From positions 13,859,365 to 13,923,364 of the forward strand of contig NC_087082.1 in the NCBI RefSeq assembly GCF_026151205.1: a stretch of DNA of 64,000 nucleotides, read 5' to 3'. Positions 59,178 to 64,000 of this stretch are shown here, one piece after another. Source of the stretch: Bolinopsis microptera. Taxonomy: Eukaryota > Ctenophora > Tentaculata > Lobata > Bolinopsidae. Made by a program: the position numbers and the translations under genes. How positions within the stretch are numbered: position 1 is the first letter of the stretch; each line of letters opens with the position of its first letter. The notes under the pieces were generated by a model. It saw only the letters and a list, made by a program, of their open reading frames with translations, did not search any database and was not told the origin of the DNA.

Positions 59178-62110
59178 ATGTCAGATAGTGATGATAGTTG
59201 TTTAGTTTTACCTGACCCAAATCCAGATCTTTCAAAGTTCTCCCTCTTCGAAACGCCCTTAGTTCCCAAGGAAGAGCAGTCTGCTTCTTTATCTAAAGGA
59301 GCAAAATTATCAGACCCTGGCAGTGACACAGAGACAATCTCCACAATAGATTTGTGCGTTAGAAAGAAGAAGCCAAACGTCTCGTTGTCCACTTACATTT
59401 CGCGCCCAAATAAGGCATCTCTTAAACCTCAGTTGGAGCAACTGAACTCGAAATCAACTGTCACAGTTAAATCAATGCTGTCTAGAGAGAGTAAACGAAG
59501 GAAGGTTGAGGTAATGTAAACATTGTAAATCTTGGCATGTTGCGACTACTCAATAGTATACAAATCCTTTCTTACAATCGCTGTGATTACAGCAACTATG
59601 TATTGATAGTATATTCCTCTTTGCTAGGATGTACAAGTAATTTTTCTTTCGATTCCTTAAACAAATATTGAGAAAATGTTTAACTGGAATGTTGTTTCAG
59701 AAGACTGGTAACAAAGTTGATTCCTCACGGATAGTCAATTTATTCAATTCTGGTCTAAAAGTTGCAGAAATAGCTGAAAAGTTTAGTATTTCCAAGAAAT
59801 GTGCTCAGCAGATAGTTGAAAAACATGCTGGTCCAGCAGAACCTCAAGTTCTACCCCCTCCTAAGAAACGAGGAGTACCCAAATTTCCGCAGGTATACCC
59901 AAGACTTTTGTCTAATCGTTATCTTTGAAAAATAGCTACTATATCAAATTTTGTATAGCACTATGATACTGATAGATACATATTTCTACTTTATTAGACT
60001 GATTTATTGTCCAAGGAGGCCACAACTAACTGTTTGTTATATCCATTATTAAATTAATTCAGTTATATTTTTGCTGTTTATGCAAAAGAACATTATTTGA
60101 AAGAAAATATTTAATTCAAAAATCTCAAAAATGTTTTCAGGATCCTGCCTCCATGACTGCCCTCAGATCAGAACGACCTCCAATGATAGTTCCTGTAAGT
60201 AATTTGTGGTTTGTCATTTTGGGTGTCAAAAAAATCGCTGTCACCCATGAATTAGCTATGTCATTAGACATTATAACGTATTATTGATAGAGCTAGAGTT
60301 AGATTGAAATATCACTCACAGAGCGAAATTAGAGATAAGATAACTCAGAACGAGCTAAAATTGGGACGGAGAAAGAGCCAAGTTGCTGATGGGCAGGTTA
60401 TTAAATCTTTACTGTTAATTTGTGTTCATTGAAAATATATAATTTGATAAGAAATAGTTATGACATTTTTATGTACATATTACATGGATATGTGTTAAAT
60501 GAACTAGCAGGAACCCGTATAACCCTAAAATGGTGTCAAGACTCAAGAGACTAAAATAATTATTACCTATTTAATTCGCGTTTTTGACACCACTTGGGGG
60601 TCCAAATTTTGGGCTCTAAAATTCCTATTCCTTGGCCGATTTTTTTATTTTTACATGCTGATTTGAAGGCCATTAAAGCATTTGACCCAGTCAAAAAATT
60701 TTCAGTTTTATATCATTTACAGTTTTTGCGGAAAGTCGCGTTAAAGTTGATGCCGTGGTGTCAGTAAAATGGCACGGATGAACACATATATATCGTCTCG
60801 CTTTATATATAGTAAGATAATCACGGTTGGATAACTAACTTAATCTTTACATTCCAGGTCTCTGAGAAGGTCTCACCGCCCAAAGGTCAGGAACTTGAGA
60901 CATTTTATTTTGGCAAAAAGCTAACTTCATTCGTATTTTACAGTATCATTATTATAGTTCTTAATATGTACTTTAATGTATTTTCTGCAAGAACACGATC
61001 CTAATTTTATTCACCTTCCATAATTCAGAATTATGTGTTAGGGGTCGTTCACATATTACGTAATCAGCTGAGAGGGGGGGGGGGGGGGGGGTTTCCGAAT
61101 GATAACGCTAGTGTAATTTTGACACAATAGCTATGTGTAAAACTGATTACGGAGGGGGCCGGGGGGGGGGGGGGGGGGGTAAAAATGTTCCAAAAAATGA
61201 TTACGTAATATGTGAACGACCCCTTATGCATGGCATTTTTACTTTTGGTTTGATCAAAAAGTTCATAAGCTATACTTATTAGGGATACAATTGTGCAGGT
61301 TGTTGTAACATGCTTCACTTTGCAGGAGCACAACAGAAAGTCAAATACCAGTGCAAATACTGTCCTTGTGCAGTTTTCAACTCTGATACTCCCGAGGAGA
61401 AGAAGTTTCACTATAACAAGAACTGTTTAGGAATTGGGAAGAAAATTGTAACAATCCAGAAGGAGCTCAGAGACAGATCATCCCAGCAAGTAGAGGCATT
61501 GAACAGTCATTTTATCAAACAAGGACCTCTCTTCATTTGTGCGTATTGTCAGAAACAAGTGGAATTACTGCAAAACTGTAAAATAGCTGTTGCAAAGTAT
61601 CTTCACCTTGATCTGTACCATAAAGAGATTAAGCCGGAGATTAAAAGGATAACGACAATGTCAGACATCCAGAGGATTATCTCTGGCAGCTCATCCGCAA
61701 AACCAATAGTCTGCATTAAGGCAGGAAGTGCCATGCCACTGTCGAAGAAGTTGCAGTCTGGGGTAAGTGTTGATTCTGATTCGAAATGGCAGAAGCCTGC
61801 TTCCAGAACTCTACCTAAGTTTGTGAAGAGATCAATTTCATTACCCCAATCTTGTTCATCAGACTTTCCAGCGTCTTCATTAAGAGCAAAAACATCTTCA
61901 ACTGAATCATCAGATAGTGGCGTTACAGTGACTACTTTTAAGAATGATAAGAGCAGAAACCGCTTTAAAAGGAAGACGAGTTCGTCTTCTGAAGAGGGAC
62001 AGAGGAGGGCCAAACGACCGTCCATTTCACCGCGAATCCCACAAGCCTACGTCAAAGAATCTTCTTTGTCGCCTGAAACTTCTTCCAGAGAATCCTCTCC
62101 AGATATAGAT
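59178..62110 (+). CDS. Unrecognised nuclear-type protein, 5 exons seen, probably continues
   Basis: Exons: 59178-59510, 59701-59892, 60141-60194, 60858-60885, 61326-62110 (464 codons so far, phases agree); the last ends at a GTAAGT donor, so at least one more exon is expected downstream. I do not recognise the family. Visible parts: an acidic/Ser start (MSDSDDSCLVLPDPNPDLSK); basic KRRKVE near residue 109; a helix-turn-helix-like segment VDSSRIVNLFNSGLKVAEIA followed by EKFSISKKCAQQIV; Pro/Lys-rich linkers; a Cys/His cluster CKYCPCAVF..KKFHYNKNC; a second cluster FICAYCQKQ..YLHLDLYH; then a Ser/Arg/Lys-rich tail with KRKTSSSSEEGQRRAKRPS, a likely bipartite nuclear signal. DNA or RNA binding is plausible but is inference. 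Start: first ATG of the frame, directly after TGTTCAG, which may be an acceptor. Confidence 0.7.
60500..60832. repeat. Uninterrupted inverted copy of the 10.6-11.8 kb repeat, in intron 3 of the unknown gene
   Basis: Reverse complement of 11452-11765 joined to 10635-10680, without the MITE found there. Starts at ACTAGCAGGAACCCGTATAA and ends near CGTCTCGCTTTATATATAG. Confidence 0.85.
61041..61223. mobile_element. Harbinger-like MITE with TTA target duplication and internal poly-G
   Basis: Ends GGGGTCGTTCACATATTACG and CGTAATATGTGAACGACCCC, flanked by TTA at 61038-61040 and 61224-61226. Two G runs (about 61075-61091 and 61161-61179) lie inside. In intron 4 of the unknown gene, about 100 bp before exon 5. 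Confidence 0.85.
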
Positions 62111-62327
62111 GTAAGTGTTCTAATATTTTGTATTATGTGTCGGTGTGGTCTTTGATTTATATGTTCTTTATTTGTTACTTTATAGCCCTCCATGTCTTAA
62201 GCAATTTAAATAAAGTAATTATTTTCTTGGGAACCTCGACGAACTTTGCTTTACGGTTTCATCATTGCTGTGATAACAAAAGGGCTATAAATGTATAAAT
62301 TCTCATAGATTACGTAGATCAAGTATT

Positions 62328-63000
62328 ACTATTAGATACATGAGGGGCACTCAGAATTAAATTGTAGTCTGTTTGGACTGAGCGACTTCATACTTTCGCA
62401 CCGTTTTAACTACGAAAATGTAATGCGTGTTTTCGAATATAATCGGCGGGTTTAAACTTTTGGATTTCAACTGCGATAGTGAAGTCCCGGCAGTAGGCAC
62501 GGGTTACACTAGTCTATAATAATACTCAAAATGTGTGTGGGTGAGCGTGTAATTTCCGAACGGAAAACGGCAAGAGTTGTGGAACTGGTTTTTTCGGTAG
62601 AGTTTCGAAAAAACTCTGATGAAGCCAAAACAAATTTTTAAAAAATCGGCCATTGGTAATTGGTTTAATTAATGGTTTTGTAACCCAAATGTGATACTAA
62701 AGTGTCTCACATTTTCTCCCTCTCTCACTCTCTCTCTCTCTCACTCTCTCTCTCCCCATTTACAGCTCCCCTTATTACAGCTTTGGTCTATAATTAGGCA
62801 ATTTTGCAGTAGAGCTAGGAGCCGCAAGATTGCCTATTAAGTATTACTGTATTATTTGATACGTGTTGGGCGCTCAGAATTAAATTTACTGTAATGTGGC
62901 CGGTTTCAACTGGGCGAGTTCATACTTTTGCACTGTGTTAATTTTTGCACCGTTTATACTTTTGCAATTCAAAGGCACGGGTTACACTAGTGTATTCATA
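62328..63000 (+). repeat. Diverged direct-repeat pair
   Basis: 62344-62515 and 62868-62990 share GGGCACTCAGAATTAAAT-like, GACTGAGCGACTTCATACTT-like and CGGGTTACACTAGT words in the same order. A CT-rich microsatellite lies at about 62713-62753. No coding content. Confidence 0.6.
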
Positions 63001-64000
63001 AAATCAATCAAGTAGATATGAAATTTCGATACAAAATTATCAGTGAATAAAACGAATTAAAATTATACGACTGAAATAAAATTATACGACTGAAAGCTCG
63101 GACTCTCAGTTCCTTTAAGATGATAGGATATAAAAGTTGTTACTACAATGTAATAGTACATACCGGCGCGGGGGGGGGGGGGGGGGGGGGGTACAATGTA
63201 CATACACTAAGTACCGTACGTTACGTTGGGGGGGGGGGGGGGGGGGGGGTGCAGGTGGGTCATATTTTCTTCCAAAACACAGTTAGTACATGGTACATTT
63301 CCCAGAAAAACAGTTAGTACATAGTACTCAAGGGGGTGTCCAACCCAAAAAAAACCCATTTTACCTCAAATTTCAATTTTGGGAATGGGTTATGAGGTTT
63401 TTTGGGTTTTAAAAAATTTTCTTTTTTTTGTAACTTTTTATCTTATTCGACTACATTGAAAACTAAACCCCTTCTAAATAGTGGGTATAATTTGCCCATT
63501 TCCCAATGTTTAATGAGCTGTTTAAAGCAATTTATGGGTGGGTATCTTATTTTATATACCAAGACACAGTTAGTACCGTGATTTTTTAACAGTTACCGCG
63601 AAGGGGGTGGGTGGTTGGTTCTTTTGAAAAATTCCAAAATTACACTTAGTCGTACAGAACTTACTACCTGATCCCCCCGGCCCCCCCGGCCCCCCCCCCC
63701 CCCGTAAATACCTCTAATTGATAATAATAAAGTTTCCGTTACATTTGATTTTGACAGTGATCTGTTTTGCCTAGTACAGTTTGACAGTGTTCTCATCAGC
63801 TTATAAATAATTCAGTATATTTTCTACTGTTAATTAACTCCATGATAGTTAATCGTTCGGACTCGGTCTTTGCTAGATAACGATCGTTCTTCGGTTTGGC
63901 ACAATGTCCTAATTTAATATGTTGATGATGAATTAGCTAGTGTTTTTACACGTTGTCTGTTTCACCTCCTGTATCACCTATATCCAACTTCATTGACAAT
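63001..64000. other. Gene-free window end with poly-G/poly-C runs
   Basis: G runs at 63171-63191 and 63229-63249 and C runs at about 63676-63703, spaced by TAGTACATA-type words (CAGTTAGTACAT). No exon of the upstream gene could be recognised, though one may lie here or beyond. Confidence 0.5.

Overview
This is spliced, animal-type nuclear DNA. Introns are GT-AG (one looks GC-AG), 3' splice sites are pyrimidine-rich, and the genes are metazoan: a NUP153-type nucleoporin, LRRC9, the dynein-2 intermediate chain DYNC2I2/WDR34, PTEN, ABRACL, a 7TM receptor and an SSAT-like acetyltransferase. The DNA is AT-rich and full of short inverted-repeat transposons, minisatellites and long poly-G/poly-C runs. 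A ciliated invertebrate is likely and an early-branching animal is possible, but the sequence alone does not settle the lineage. All gene models were built by hand by matching splice sites, reading phase and known family sequence.

Layout. 59-6990 (+): NUP153, 11 exons, 1332 aa, with a long 3' UTR. About 8.1-14.0 kb: repeat-rich intergenic DNA. 14031-32356 (-): LRRC9, 31 exons, 1432 aa. Two complete genes lie inside its introns on the opposite strand: an SSAT-like N-acetyltransferase (17997-19935) and a small secreted protein with a galactose-binding-like domain (23715-24753). 32694-34465 (-): DYNC2I2, ending 337 bp upstream of the LRRC9 start codon; both genes fit a ciliated cell. 34.5-38.2 kb: repeats. 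38236-41187 (-): an orphan 7TM receptor, 8 exons. 42599-47029 (+): PTEN, 9 exons, 378 aa, head-to-head with the receptor. 48.7-51.1 kb (+): a C5orf63-type glutaredoxin-like gene. 51553-52461 (+): ABRACL. 53-59 kb: composite repeats, a 0.93-kb segmental duplication and reverse-transcriptase remnants. 59178-62110 (+): an unrecognised nuclear-looking gene with a helix-turn-helix-like segment and Cys/His clusters; it probably continues. The last 1.9 kb is repeats.

The most unusual signal is a repeated pattern of tandem duplication placed exactly on exon-intron junctions. In LRRC9, three 5' splice sites and one 3' splice site are each multiplied (about 20, 2, 3 and 7 copies). In the nested acetyltransferase gene a 5' splice site is multiplied about five times with poly-G spacers. 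Each copy keeps the splice motif, so these genes carry rows of equivalent or decoy splice sites. Also notable: a mariner-like MITE inserted into another repeat whose unfilled copy lies 50 kb away, hAT-like MITEs with intact 8-bp target duplications, a stop-free 150-nt PTEN intron, and a one-base disruption across the acetyl-CoA motif of the acetyltransferase.
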